From Gorsachius magnificus (lineage: Eukaryota > Chordata > Aves > Pelecaniformes > Ardeidae): DNA of 64,000 bases. Numbering within the stretch: the first letter of the stretch is position 1; each line of letters opens with the position of its first letter. The notes beneath the pieces were generated by a model, which saw only the letters and a program-made list of their open reading frames with translations, was not told where the DNA came from and did not search any database. The stretch lies in NCBI GenBank assembly GCA_034008185.1, contig CM067084.1, positions 8,885,385 to 8,949,384 on the forward strand, given 5' to 3'. This document shows, piece by piece, positions 50,365 through 63,473 of the stretch. The position numbers and the translations under genes were made by a program.

Positions 50365-53300
50365 CTAAATGATTACATGTTCTGCTACTTTCTTCTGAGG
50401 CAAATGATGTGAACATAGTAAGGCATTTTCATTTTTAGTTTCTGACCACAGAAAAAAGCTTAATCATTAGAGGCAAGCAGGTTAAGATGTGATAGTTCAA
50501 GCTCTGGGTTCAGGAACAGAGAAAATGGTGGAAAACAAACAGGTCATTGCACTAATGAATTCATTATGTACTTTTTCATTTTAACAGCAGTAAGTTTGAA
50601 AGTTCCAAAGGAAGTTATGAATTAAAATCATGCAGTATTCCTGAAGTTGAAGAATTTATTACCAAATGAGTGATAGAGTAGACCTAAATGATGAAAAGAG
50701 ATAAGTCATTGAATATAAAATGCAAACACTGGCCTCATTTAACCACAGGCTCAGAAGGGATTTATGATCCTCCCAATATAAAGAAAGTAATTTCCCTCAC
50801 ATTCTTAAACTCAAATTTACAGCTATATGAATCTTTGTCTGTTAAAGTAGAAAAGTAGGGCATATATGCAAAGTAAGAGTCTGTCAAATATTTTTACTCA
50901 GTTTTATCAAAAGATAATCACACAGCTTGTTTATCCTTCTGATTCTGTGTATGTCAACAGTTCTAAATTATCAAAGTCATTTAGAAACTGCCCACTCCCT
51001 ACTGTGATGCTCTAAAATAGCCAAACTCACCAGCTGATTACCCTATAAAAATTTGGTCCAAAGCCAAATTTCAGCAGCTCTCTTGGGAACCTTCTCGTAG
51101 TGGTTCAGGACATTAAGAGCACCAGCTCTCTGGCCTATCCCTCTGCCAGACATCACCCCATCCCAAGGAAGAAGAGCAGAAAGGAACCATTCCTTACCTA
51201 CCTCAGTTCACAGCCAAAATACTAGCTTCAAACTGCCAACACAGCTGGTTGCACATTATTTTCACATTAGGTCTCACCTGGCTGCGAGGTGGAGCAGCTG
51301 ACCTTGCTCCATGCAGGTGGGCACCCTTCAGCAGAGAAATGCAGCATACAGCTGGAGATGGCTCTGCTTGAAAGCACTGCAGCTAGATCTCTTGGAGATC
51401 TCCTGTCTGAATGCTTAAAAAAAACCCAAACAAAAATTGGACTGCTGTTAATACAGCAGTGCAAAATAAAACAATCACTCAATAAGCAACCCAGGGTGCC
51501 TTCCCCAGTTTTGCACTAGCAAATGTAGTATAAGATAACTAAGAAAAAGCATGAATACCAAGAGAAAAAACCATCAATACTCTTGGTTATGTAAGATGGT
51601 CATTAATATATGAAAAGCTGGCAAGCCTGAATTACAGGAAAAACATCTGCTTAATAGCATGGTTCAACAGCTTACATATATATATACACACACACACCTT
51701 TCTGGTTATACAGAAAAGTATAGGGAATTTTTCCAAACAGCAAAAGACTAAGGCAGAAATTACAAGCAAGGGGTTGTTCTTGTTCAGTCAGAAAAGATGA
51801 TGGAATGTTGTCCTATAAATCTGCTTCACAAATTCCCTTTAGAGAATTTAGACTTCACGGAGAAAGAAGCAACAGCAAATGCCTTCTATGGTAGAAATTT
51901 AAAAATTCTTTCACAACTCTGATCTGTATCACAATAATTCTAATGAGTTCATTAATGAAAATTGATTTCCAAGCTTTTCCCCAGAGCTTGATGGGATGCT
52001 TAAGCAGCATGTCATTTGACAGCAGCTTTGCACTCTTTTGAGGAGACCGAGGTAATAACCACTAGCATACAGTACCTTTGTATCCACATACAAGTGCCAA
52101 AACTATTCTGAAATCGATTGCACAGCACACGTAGAAGGGACTCTGCAGCATCCACATAAATAAATTCATGGAATTTTTGCATTTATTTACAGGCTGACGA
52201 TAGTGATGCCGTAGTCTCAACAGGAATCTACATTCAAAAAATTTACAGCAAGGAACAGAAATTTGAAACAGTAACTTCCTAAAAAAATGAAACAATGACT
52301 TCCTAAACCAGCAATTCGGAGAGCCTTGGAACTGACCTAATGCCAACAAGTAGGTGACGAGCACTTCTGAAGCCAGACAACTTTCACCTCTTTTAATATG
52401 CTTTTAAAATAGTAAGTCCCTGTGCAAAACATACTTGTGGTGACAACTTTAGATCTCTGGAGCTCTGAATCATTTTTCATTCCTGTAAAATCAACTTACA
52501 CCTCCCACTTTGTTTGCCTGGTAGAAACCTGTGAGGAACTATGAATACCAAATCACTTTAATGAACATTATTATTACAAATAACTGGAACAAGAGACATG
52601 TATGTATATAAGGAGTATATATGTGTATATGCGGATACAGATAGATATGAAGACACTACCCTTTGGGTGCTTGTTTTTCCTAAGGAGGAAACCAGGCTGT
52701 CCATACAGCAGACTCAGGAATAATGTTTATTGGAGAATGCTATAAAATGGAAATGATCCCACTTTGAAAAAACTCCCTCCTGCTCAGCCCACTATATTGT
52801 CTAATTAACAAATACATTCTTTTGTGCATCTTAAAGCCCTAAGCAAATTCAGCCACTTCTGCAAGATTTAAATGTAAACACGTTATCGATTTAACAGAAA
52901 TTCCTTGCATCAGGCTCCAGTGTGGTGTTATTTTTCCTTCCTTTTATACACATGTTAAAATAATCATGTAAAAGGATTCCTGTACTGTGTCCTCAAATCT
53001 TTCAGAGGATGATTCACTCCATTCATTTTCACTAGGCACAGTGCTGCTTAACTTTAACTGAACATACCTTATAATATATTTAATGTGGATTCAGACCAAC
53101 ATGCAGAGACTGAACGACTCTTTGCTAACAATGCCAACAGACTGAAAGAAAATACACATGTAGGAAAGAAAGCATGGGTAAGAGGGAAGTGCTTGGCAGA
53201 AGGAAAGAAGCTCTTGGTGATTTGGTGGTATGTGAAAGAAACTGGGCAGCCTCCCACTGAATTACATCTTTCCATCTGCCCTGTCCCCACTCATCAGCCT

Positions 53301-56300
53301 ACTGGGCCCATATACTCCTCCCCTGGGTAAACCATTTGGATAACAGAAGGCAAAATGAAGTAGCTTGGTCAGTACAATTCAGGGGTTGGGAAGCAGGAAA
53401 TTGGCTTCCAAAACTGTGACTCCACCTATAGAGAGGATGCCGGTATATATGGAAGGGATCTGCCTCACCCTCTGAACAAATCCTCTCTCACTAAACAGGG
53501 CAGGATTTAGGCAGGACGTGCAGCAAGCTGCCCTTAAGTATACCACGAAGGTCCACAAAGTCTTTTGGTGAGAGTTAGTCCTTCCACAGGTAGCATTGGG
53601 TCACTGCCAGTCTCACCTAAGGATTGATTTCCTATCACTTTCATATTTTTAAGAGGCTCACAGGCAACACAATTTGCAATAGAGCTTTGCATTGCTTCTG
53701 TGCTCCCATCAGTCATTTTCCTCCTCTGAAGCTGTTTTAAAGCCATCAGCAGGCCTGTACAGTAACTGAAGCATATGGAGATGAAGTGGGTGCACAAGGA
53801 ATAGCTGAGCTTTAATTGGAAATGCAGATGCATCTGTGCTGGCAGCTATTTTATCTAATCTACACTAATTCCAGATGATAAGGACACAGCAAATCTGTGC
53901 CTAATGTAACACATCACGCTCCAAGATTACATGGAGCCTCCCATAGCAACTGAAGGAGATGCAGTGACAAGTCTGGTGGAGGTACGGATGAGTTACTCAG
54001 TGCATGAAAAGCACACCAAACCATCTTTGCCAGCTGCCAGTTCCTATTTGTTATGGCCCTTTTAAACACATCAGCTTCCCATTCTGTGAAAATCATCCCA
54101 CTGATTGTTGATACCACCTCATCCTAGTATCACTGCGGCTGTATCAGGAAGATAATATTATTTCATTGCAAACAAAAACAACTTTGAGGGGGGAAAAAGG
54201 GACAAATAAAACGCCAGACTAGTAGTGAGCTGGACAATGATGGAATTGCCTCAGATCCCTGGATGACAAAGCACACTCCCTACACACACGCTTACTGTGG
54301 TCCGTAACCAGCCCAGCCCAGGTTTTGGCTATGCAATAGAAGGAACAGGGAATTGACAGCAGGTCCTCAGCTGGAGAGTTTCTTGTCAGGAAGGCTCCAT
54401 CTGACATTTTGGACTAAAAATCAAATTCAGTGTGTTACACAATCCTTTCTAGAAAGTTTTCCTTCAGAACCAGTATTCTCATTAAAAATCTCACACCCAG
54501 AGAAACTCAGAGAGAGAAAGAGAGAAGCTGCTCTGCTGTGAGTAAAATATTGCCTTTACTTTTTTTTTTCCCTAATAGCGAGGCTACAGGCTCTGTGAAT
54601 GACTGTAAAACAAAGAGAAGATATATTTGAATAGTTATTTCCCAGGTCACATGCTACGGAATCAAGGAGAGACTGGTTTATATCAGAAAGATCAAAGTAT
54701 TTCCCTTTATTTCTTCGGATGTACAAACAAACTTAAACTGGAAACAGAGAGAATAGGAGGACCTTTGCTTCTGCTAGGTATTAAGTCAGAGACGTCATGG
54801 ATGGAAATGTCTCAAAATGCTCACTGATTATTTTCACAGCTCTCCCAAGTGTCTTCACACCTTTATTTGTGATCCAGATATTTACGTAACACTCTGGAAT
54901 TCATCAGAGACCAGCCTGAAATATTGTCACAAGGCAGCCAAACTGTCTCAAGATGCCTCGCTAGAATTCAACGTACACACTGCACAGGAACTTCTTCTAG
55001 CAGGCTTTACAAAAGGGACCAGATAAGGCTGCCAAAGAAAATGGAATTTAACAGCCAGAAATATGTGAAAATAACCCCCAGAACATCGCGCTTTATCTCT
55101 ACTGGGGAAACATTTTCTTTTCCTTTCCTTCTTAATTCAATTTACATTTATTTCCATTGTACTTTGGAAAGTAATTTTGCACCAAATCATTATTATTTCT
55201 ACCAAGTTTTAGACAGACTTATTTTTACTTCATTAAATCATGTAGCAAGAGCACTAACTTGAATCAAGGGACTTCAGCAATTTCACCTCTTAGTACAAGC
55301 AGCCAGTGTCTCACCTCTTATAAAACACTCCAGCATCTCTTGGTTTGTAGTTTTTTGCCATTGCTGTGATCAGCTGATACAGTCTATGCCATATAGACTG
55401 TGTTGGTACCAGTGGACTTGCAGTATTCTGTACCTGCAAGGACTTGGTTGTACTGTTTTTCAGGTTTTCTATGAACACCCCTAGGTAGAATACAATTGCC
55501 TGAATAATGAAGGAATTCCAACACAACTGGAACGGGAGTACCACTGAAAACAAGGTGCTCTTTTTTGAGACTAAGAAAGCATGCAGAAATGGTATTATAT
55601 TCCCCAGAACCTAATTATCTGTACAGGACAAGTTTGGAGACAGGTATTTATAGCTGTGGTTACTGTTGTTGCTGCTACTCAAGAGTCACATTTAGGAAAA
55701 GATGAATGTTAGTCCGCCTTCTCTTGTCTTCTCACTAAGCCTGCCCTTGGAAAGCCTACTGCTGACCACAAAGAAGAAAACAGCAATTTACAGACCCAAT
55801 TCCTTTACCCTGTCCTGCCACATTATTTTCTCTCTGTTGTAGAAAGAGTCCACTGTATCTGCCAGTTCAACAAAGAACGTCTCACCTTCCTCTTTAGCTC
55901 CTCTGCATTTTCATCAATATCTAAACCCTCCTGAATTCACCTATAACATTTTTTTCCCACCGTCCTTACAAAGGTGGCCACCATCCACTAATTTCTTACC
56001 CACAATATTGTCTTAACATTATTTCCCATCAGTAAATGGGAAGATTCATGGTGAACTCCACTCTTAGGTTCAGCTGTGGGCTGCTTCTTGGTGTTCATTA
56101 TGGACTGAGACCAACAGAGACCTGAGAAAAGAAAAAAAGTATTAGAATGACAAAAAATTCACCATACACACACCGTTGTATCATAATAGTTCTTCTAGTA
56201 ATGCCCAACATGACGGAACAAGACTGTACCTAAATATTGAATATGGTTAATTGTCTACTTCCGTTAGTGGTGAGGCCTCTTACCTGGAGTGGTAAATGCT

Positions 56301-57683
56301 TTTATGCCTTTAGAACCTGGGGTTCTAAAGTTACCCCCCTTTTGCTAGTAGCACTTGCAAGCAAGCTAAGAATTAAAGTCCCACTTCATTTCAGTGGGGC
56401 TGTACTAACTGACTGGAGGATTTCATGAAATCCCTCAGTACTCCAGACGTCGCTGGCACTTTGAAACTCTGTCCTTGAGGAGCTTCCAGTGCCCATGACA
56501 GCATTGGCTCGCTGATGCACAGTCCTGCCTAACAAACTCTAATCAGCTCTCAGAGACATAATCAAAATTTACAATGGAAACCACTGCACCAACCAGACAG
56601 CCAAAATCTCCCTTAGCATTAAAAAATAAAAAAAGCCCCCAAAATGGCTATCCCTGGCTCCTGAAAATTAACCGCAGCTGTTGCTAAAAACTAGTCCAAT
56701 TCCACAGGAAACCCACAGAACTGGCAACTTTAAAACAGTAACGAGCTTCCCCAAGCAACTTGGAATTACAATCCCTCAAGTAATGCGGAGCCAAAGCGGA
56801 TGCATCATCCGTTCTCCAAGCAAACCTCATTGTAGTTCTCTATGCTGGCCTCCTCCGCTGTCTCTCACTCACAGGTCTCTCCAGCATGCAATGGTCAAAA
56901 AAGGAGTCACCGAAACTTTCCAATGTGATTTTTCAAGAAAAATACATTTCAACATATTTCAGGTACATGGCCCATGAACAAATGCACAGCAGTTTATACG
57001 CAAATACTCACCATTTTCCCAGAAACTTGCAGCCAAGTTCTGAAGTAATTGGAACCGTATGCAACTGTTGACTCTAGTGAGAGCAAACAGGTGTTGTGTC
57101 AATTATCACAGATTATCTCAGGGAAATAGCCCCAATTCGGGGTCGCACTGTGACAGTTTTGTACAGCTGACATAAAAGGTCTTACCATCAACAGAACCCG
57201 GCACAAGAGGCTCATCAGTGTTGCAGGGCGGAGTAGTATACAATCAAAGGAAAGTAAAAATGGCCAAGGTTTCCTCCAATCCAGAAAATCCCCATGACTC
57301 TTATCTCCAAGGGGTATTTAACAACTTGCACACGTTAGAGCAGGCATAAGTCTGCTCTAATATAGGCCAAGTAAAGGGCTCAGCGCATGGCTGTGATAAA
57401 AATTGCCTAATAAAAACTCTGTTATCCAGGATGTTCTTTTCTTTTAGGAGGATTTCTTCATTCTTTGCAAAAAATAAGAGAAGTCATTGCTTCATGCTCA
57501 CAAAAGCAAGTGAAACTACCTGCAATCTACAAAATTGCAGTGTGCCTTCCTTCAGCACTGAACAGGATTTCTGTGTAAATTCTACTCACCAACTCCTACA
57601 CCATTTGCTAAAGGAAAAAATTACCTGCAGCAGCTGTTATACTGTGCTTGGCCTGCCAATTACTGAAAAGTAGCTAGAATTCC

Positions 57684-57714
<31 letters not shown>

Positions 57715-58397
57715 GCATGAGCAGCCTTTTATCCCTTTAGTAGTCAAAAAAAGCTGAATCCATGGTTCCTTCTCCTGACTACAAAAGAAGCATCAAGGAG
57801 TTCAGGATTTTTTTAAGACTCAAATGGCATTGCCTCTCAGTTACATTGCATTCTTTGGGCTCTGAAAATCTGTCTGGGAGTCAGGACTGACTATATTTAA
57901 ACTTCACCAATTGTTTTGATTAAAGATGATAGAACACAGCAAATAAACCTATGGGATAGTAAGATGTAGCAAATTTAATTTACATTACTTGTGTGAGTGT
58001 AAGGGTGATTTCTACATGCTTTAGCTTTATAACATGAATCTTCAAAGGGCAGAGGCAGTGGGAATTCAGCTTGATAGCCTATTTCCTGAGCACATATAAA
58101 GATAAGTCTTCAATATTGTTTTGCCTACTTATCAGTTTGCCAAAGACATTTTTAGAGCATTTCACTTACCCATAATTCAGAAAGAAAAGCTGCCTACTTA
58201 CAGCTGAAACCACATCAGACTTCTTGAAAGTATTTAGGGAAATTTTCACATGAGCAGCACCAAATTCTGACATCAACTGACATACTGCCTCCGAAGACCA
58301 CAGGAGCTTCACAGATGGAGAGGTATCATGGTTATACCTGCCTTGGCATTTAACAAATGTGTAGCTAGCCATGTCACATTGACAGGTATGTGGACAT
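50365..58397 (-). CDS. Hypothetical spliced gene C, 3' part (unrecognised protein)
   Basis: Minus-strand exon candidates in transcript order: 58202-58397 (65 codons, includes SSEAVCQLMSEFGAAHVKIS, strong GTAAGT donor), 56284-56344, 55315-55433 (includes WHRLYQLITAMAKNYKPRDA), 53617-53765 (includes LLMALKQLQRRKMTDGSTEA), 52076-52142 (LLRVLCNRFQNSFGTCMWIQ), 51303-51402 (SPRDLAAVLSSRAISSCM) and a terminal stub 50365-50394 (KKVAEHVII then TAG). From 55.4 kb to the stop every phase joins (2, 1, 2, 0), which is the main argument for the model. The 56.3 to 55.4 kb junction does not join, so that exon is doubtful. The 5' end is outside the recognised exons or the window. If real, it ends tail-to-tail with gene B about 0.3 kb away. 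No domain is recognised. Confidence 0.3.
51674..51698. repeat. Compound (TA)n(CA)n microsatellite
   Basis: Alternating TA steps pass directly into CA steps over about 25 bp, a short compound dinucleotide microsatellite. Confidence 0.8.
57684..57709 (+). repeat. Poly(T) tract, 26 bases
   Basis: This is the longest homopolymer in the window. It could be the tail of a minus-strand retroposon lying to its right, but no known SINE or processed gene is visible there, so it is called a simple repeat. Confidence 0.9.
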
Positions 58398-58399
58398 CT

Positions 58400-61300
58400 G
58401 ACAAACAATTTAGCACCAGATGCTTTTAGTCAGGCTAGCAGCGCAGAAGTATATATACATATGACATAATCAGTCTGGGACAATATTTAAAACACAAACC
58501 TTCCTTGTTCTTAAAACCAGATGCTATAGTATGCAGCTGTATTTGCAGCCTTTGGATGCTGGCACGTGTGCTAGATGGACTTCCTGCATACAGACAAGTG
58601 CTGGAAATGTTGCCTCATTAGGAGAAACTCTTCCCACATGCTCTGGGACTGTTTGGAATTCCAGTGCTTGAGAGATTACCTCATTGTTAGGCATCACCTA
58701 ATTTGAAACACAATCATGCCAGACAGCTTTCCATTATCACTTTAAGAAAGTTTGCCAGCTCTTTCTGGGATTAATAGACAATAAAGAGGGTAGTTGCATC
58801 ATATCTCCCGAAGCCAAAAATATTGATCCATGAGGAGAACCCTCTGATGTTCTATTATGCAGTGTTTGAGGTACCTGTGCAAATAATCTTTCATGGACGG
58901 ACGGACAGACATTGGAACAAGCTGATAACTAGAAGGCTGGCAATACAGGGTTTCTTTGAATTTGAAAGTAAAAGCTATTATCTTTTATCAAAGGCATACT
59001 TTTTTTCACACTTCCATTATTCTTTAACTATTTCAACTGAACATCAAAAAAACCTAAAAATAAACCAAAGACCAAAAAAGATCTCAGGTGTAATTGCATT
59101 GAGCAGCCTGTAGAATTAAAATAGTGTCCAATTTAGCCTAGTGGGTAAGAATGGGGGGGGAAGTAAATATATGTAATTATTGTGTATATTGGGTAAGTGT
59201 ATTTTAAGAATATGAGTCTTCCCTTGAATCTGTTAAAAACCAGGAATTAAATTCATCCTTCAAGCAATTCTGATTAACCTAAAGGAGTTACACCTGGGTA
59301 GTATTGGTCCTATATTTTTACTAGAATCACTTAACTTTACTATTAACATTGTTATGCAATGATCCATAGAACTTTTTCCAGGTGGCTTAAAATAAATTGG
59401 ACTCAAATACAGCATATTCAGATGTAACAATCAAATCCATTCTCTTGTGATTTCTTTCATGAAATTACATGCAAGAAGTTTATGGTGAAAAGGAAGTTCA
59501 AGGGAAACAGTTAAGGCAAATTTAAACACTTATCCATTACCTTATGGTTTCTCCTGCCACCGAATATAACTGGAACCTAAATTACAAGTCAAGACAATGC
59601 TTACCAAAATTTTGTCTTACATACTAAATATTTCCACATCGCTACCAACTTAACCCAATAAAAATATCAGACTCAGCAGACGTCCATTTTTTAACAGCTC
59701 AGCATCTGATCCGTTGCTCACAACTTCTGAAATACCAATCAACAGATTAAAATAGTTTCATGTATACATGTATCAAAGACGCAGACATCCACTAAAATGT
59801 TGGTCACATAAAAACAGATAGGCATTTTATGTGAATTATTATGCAACAATAGAAAGCTCACTTCTGAAAAAGGTTTAGAAACTGATCCAAATGCATTCAA
59901 ACAAAACAAGAGTCCTTCTATTACTTTCAGTAGTCTCTGGATCAGCCCCTGATTTATTTACCAGCATCTATTTATGAAGACCCTCAGGGTGCCGGATGAC
60001 TCATTAGATTAAATATAGATCAACAAAAAATATCCTTGTGATTCTCATTTCCTCCACATCGAGGAAACAGATTATCTTGAGCAAAGTAATTAGTTGGTGA
60101 GTATAACTATTGATTTCTAAAGAATAATGTCTGGTTTTGAACATTTTTCTGCATCTCCTGCCAAGCCCCATGGAGATATTTCATATGAGATATTATTCAA
60201 AAGCTGTAAGTCTGCTAAATTAAACATGGGGCTCTGGGGTCTTTGAAAATTAAGTGTGGCGAAATCAGAAACTTTTACCTATACAACTCAGTGAAAATAA
60301 GCAGCTACAAAGCACACTGCACTTCATTGTTTTGAGTTCTTCAGCCCATTACTAAATTTAAAGCCAGCACTTGGGTTTATAGCTTCTTTCCACAGATTTC
60401 ACATTTCTCATCTTATTTTCGGTGCTGGTTAGAACTGGAACATTTTCCTGTCCTTTTTTCAAATGAAGGCTAAGAATAGATTTCCTCCTAGCATGTTATT
60501 AATATTCCTGCTTTGGTTGATGATAGTCTTTGTTTTTCTATGTCACTTTGAAGTTAAATTCTGTTCATTATTTTTTGACATTCACTTTGTTCTTCTGCTT
60601 TCACCTCAAAGAAACTCCAGATACTGGAGAAGCTATTTGAGATAATGATATTTAGATGAATCATGTGTTCACCTTACTGTTCATTACTTTAGTACACACT
60701 GAGACCTCTGTGATTAGGTTTGTTCAGAGCATAGGTCAGTGAAGCAGTCGACTCTTCTTACTTCTGGAAATAGCTCAGCCAGGCTCTACACTGATTACAT
60801 GGCCAATTAAGGAGACGCATTACCTAGCAAGCATCTTGGTCACCCCCAGCCAGTTACTATTTTATTCCAATTCTTCTTTGAAGTTTTTCTTTGGCTAAAC
60901 TATTACATTTACTTGTAGAGATACTGCACCATAGTTGTAAAAGATGTCAGGAGAGGGCATCTTCATTGGGGCCTTTCTGTTTTTCAAAGACATGGTTCCC
61001 TCTGGACATATAAAATAATTACAAGACACTGTTTCTTCTGCTTTTTTTGGTGGGAAAAGGAGAAAATACCCTCTCCTCTCTAGCATATTAGTTCAAGGCT
61101 CAGACACACTTAAATCCCACTGAAGATTTCAGGTCAGGGTAAATGTCACCCCTTGAAGAGGTCCACAGAGGGAATCAGTGGCTTTTGGTTTTGTCCCACA
61201 TTGGAAAAAGTCTGTCTACTTTGTTGTGTATCTGGGATTTCTCCTCAAATGTGGTCTTCAAATCACAGGTGGCCCCAAATTACCTCTGTCTGACAAGACA

Positions 61301-63473
61301 TGGACTCAACTGTAAAGTGATGCAAAAGAAACAAAAAAAAAACCCTAACAAATTAAAGGTTCACTGACTGAAGTAAAGAGTATTTGTTGGCACTTGGAAC
61401 ACGATTATATGACAGATGGACTACAAGTTTGCCTTTACAGCACTGTTCTTTGGCATCATATTTATCATAGCTTTGTCATCTATTACAATTGTTACACATA
61501 TGTGTGAGTACTAATAGTCCTGGTCCAGGAAATGGTGTTTCTCTAGCCCCTGTCCCACCAGAGGCATTTCCCTTTCGCTGTATCCATGTCTTAAAGACAA
61601 AAATATTTGTCCCAATATTGCTCTTTCTAGAAACAGGAACAAGACACATTTTTCCCTGCTCAGATTTTGTACAGATGAAGATGAAGGTACAAATTCTGTC
61701 ATATGAACATTCAGTCGCCTGTATTGTACCATTTTCTGAATGATTACTTTTTCCCGTGAGTGAATACAAACCAAAAACATTACACAGGACCTAGGAAGAA
61801 AAGGAATCAAGAAGAACAAGGTCTTGAGCTTGTCACTAAAAAGCTAATAAGACTCTTTTGTAGTGGAATTTTATAATATAAGGCATGTTCACGTGTCCTC
61901 CAGTAATGTCCAGGCATCTTCATGTTACTCCCAGAATCTTGTCACTGACATTGAAGAATTAAGTTAAATGAGAGAACTCAGGCTGCTGTGACATCCTTTT
62001 ACTCTTTTCTGGAGGATGAAGCCAGATGCCACAAACCTTACAAAACAGGCATGTGGTGGTGTTCTTAATTTTCTTTGGAATTTAATTTTATTCTTAATTT
62101 GCATAGAATGGTTATCTAAATTTAAAAAAAAAAATGTTACTCAATTAGAAGTCCTGCTAATTAAAAGCTACTACTACTTCTATTACATCAGACAAAAATC
62201 AATGTATTCATGTTCTAATGACAAGAGAAATATCTAACAGTGTAGCATAACCTTATCCTAAAGTAAATAGACACAATTCCATTTAAGTGGGTAACGTATA
62301 CTAACCACCAGAAAAGGAGAGGCTACAACATTAAGGATGGGAATGTCAGCTGTTTAAAAAGCAAGCAGTTAGAGTAACAAAAAATGTTTCCCATTATTAG
62401 ACTGTCTTATAAATACTTATTGGGCAACATTAACAGCAGTGTGTGTAAAAAAAAGAGCTGTGTGCAATATAACATATGCTGTGTATCATGCATTTGCCTC
62501 TGCTTATATTAAGAACGTGTATGTTATTTATGAACAGTGAAGTTATAAGTTTAAAGACCCATTTTGGGGAACAAAGTTAGATTAGGCTCACTCAGTACAG
62601 GCCACGTTGTTTTTCACCAAGTCTCATAACTTACAATTACAGTACAGTGACTCGTGTCACACGCAGCCACATTTCAGCACTGTTTACTGCACTCCGTGGC
62701 CTCTCCATGTCAGAGGTGAGCAGCGTGGCACCAAATTTACATGGGCTTTCAACCAGCTTTCAGACTCAAATTTCAAAACATATGGGACTAATTTTGAAGC
62801 CAAAGTCAACCTTTAAATCAAGCGACAAGAAAGAATGTATCATTTTAAACAAGATCTTTAACCATCACAATGGGAGAAGCCATCAAACAACCCAGGTTTA
62901 GTTGCTGGAGTGCGGTTTAGGTACATGGTGGCCAGTAAAACCAGAAGCAACTTTACTGGTGATCAAATATGTTCCCTCTGGTTAAGCATGTGCTTTCTTT
63001 AACTTCACTGACTTTCTTAACTTATCCCTCCCCACACATTCACCTTACTGAATTATCAGAAATAGTGTCTCACAGCTACCCGACTCGAATAATACCTACC
63101 TGAAAGCATCCTGGTCTGCACTAGGCTTACAGACTTGTAGGATACATGTATTCAAAATGCTCAGAGGCATAAATCAGTAGGTATCAAAAAGCAAGCATCT
63201 AAAATCCATTGTTTAAGTATTGGAATGCTCCAACAGTAACACTTGTTCATTCAGGGCAAACATCCCAGGTGTTTAAACCTCCTGCCCCAGAGCTATTTGC
63301 TATAGACAGAATATATTACTGTATCAGACAAAATACATTAGAACAGGACACATGAACCGAAACTTATTTTGCAGACTTCTATAATCAGGACATGTGAAAC
63401 GAAAGATGTACTACTCTTGCTTTGCAGAGGCTAAATCAGGTAGTACCACCTCAGAGCTAGAGGTAGAGTCTTT
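58400..63473. other. Intergenic or intronic stretch, no recognised gene
   Basis: AT-rich sequence without known repeats. One minus-strand frame at about 59.6 kb ends at a good GTAAGC donor but is short. The open frames at 61489-61819 overlap on both strands and look like chance. If gene C is real, this is its upstream intron. Confidence 0.4.
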
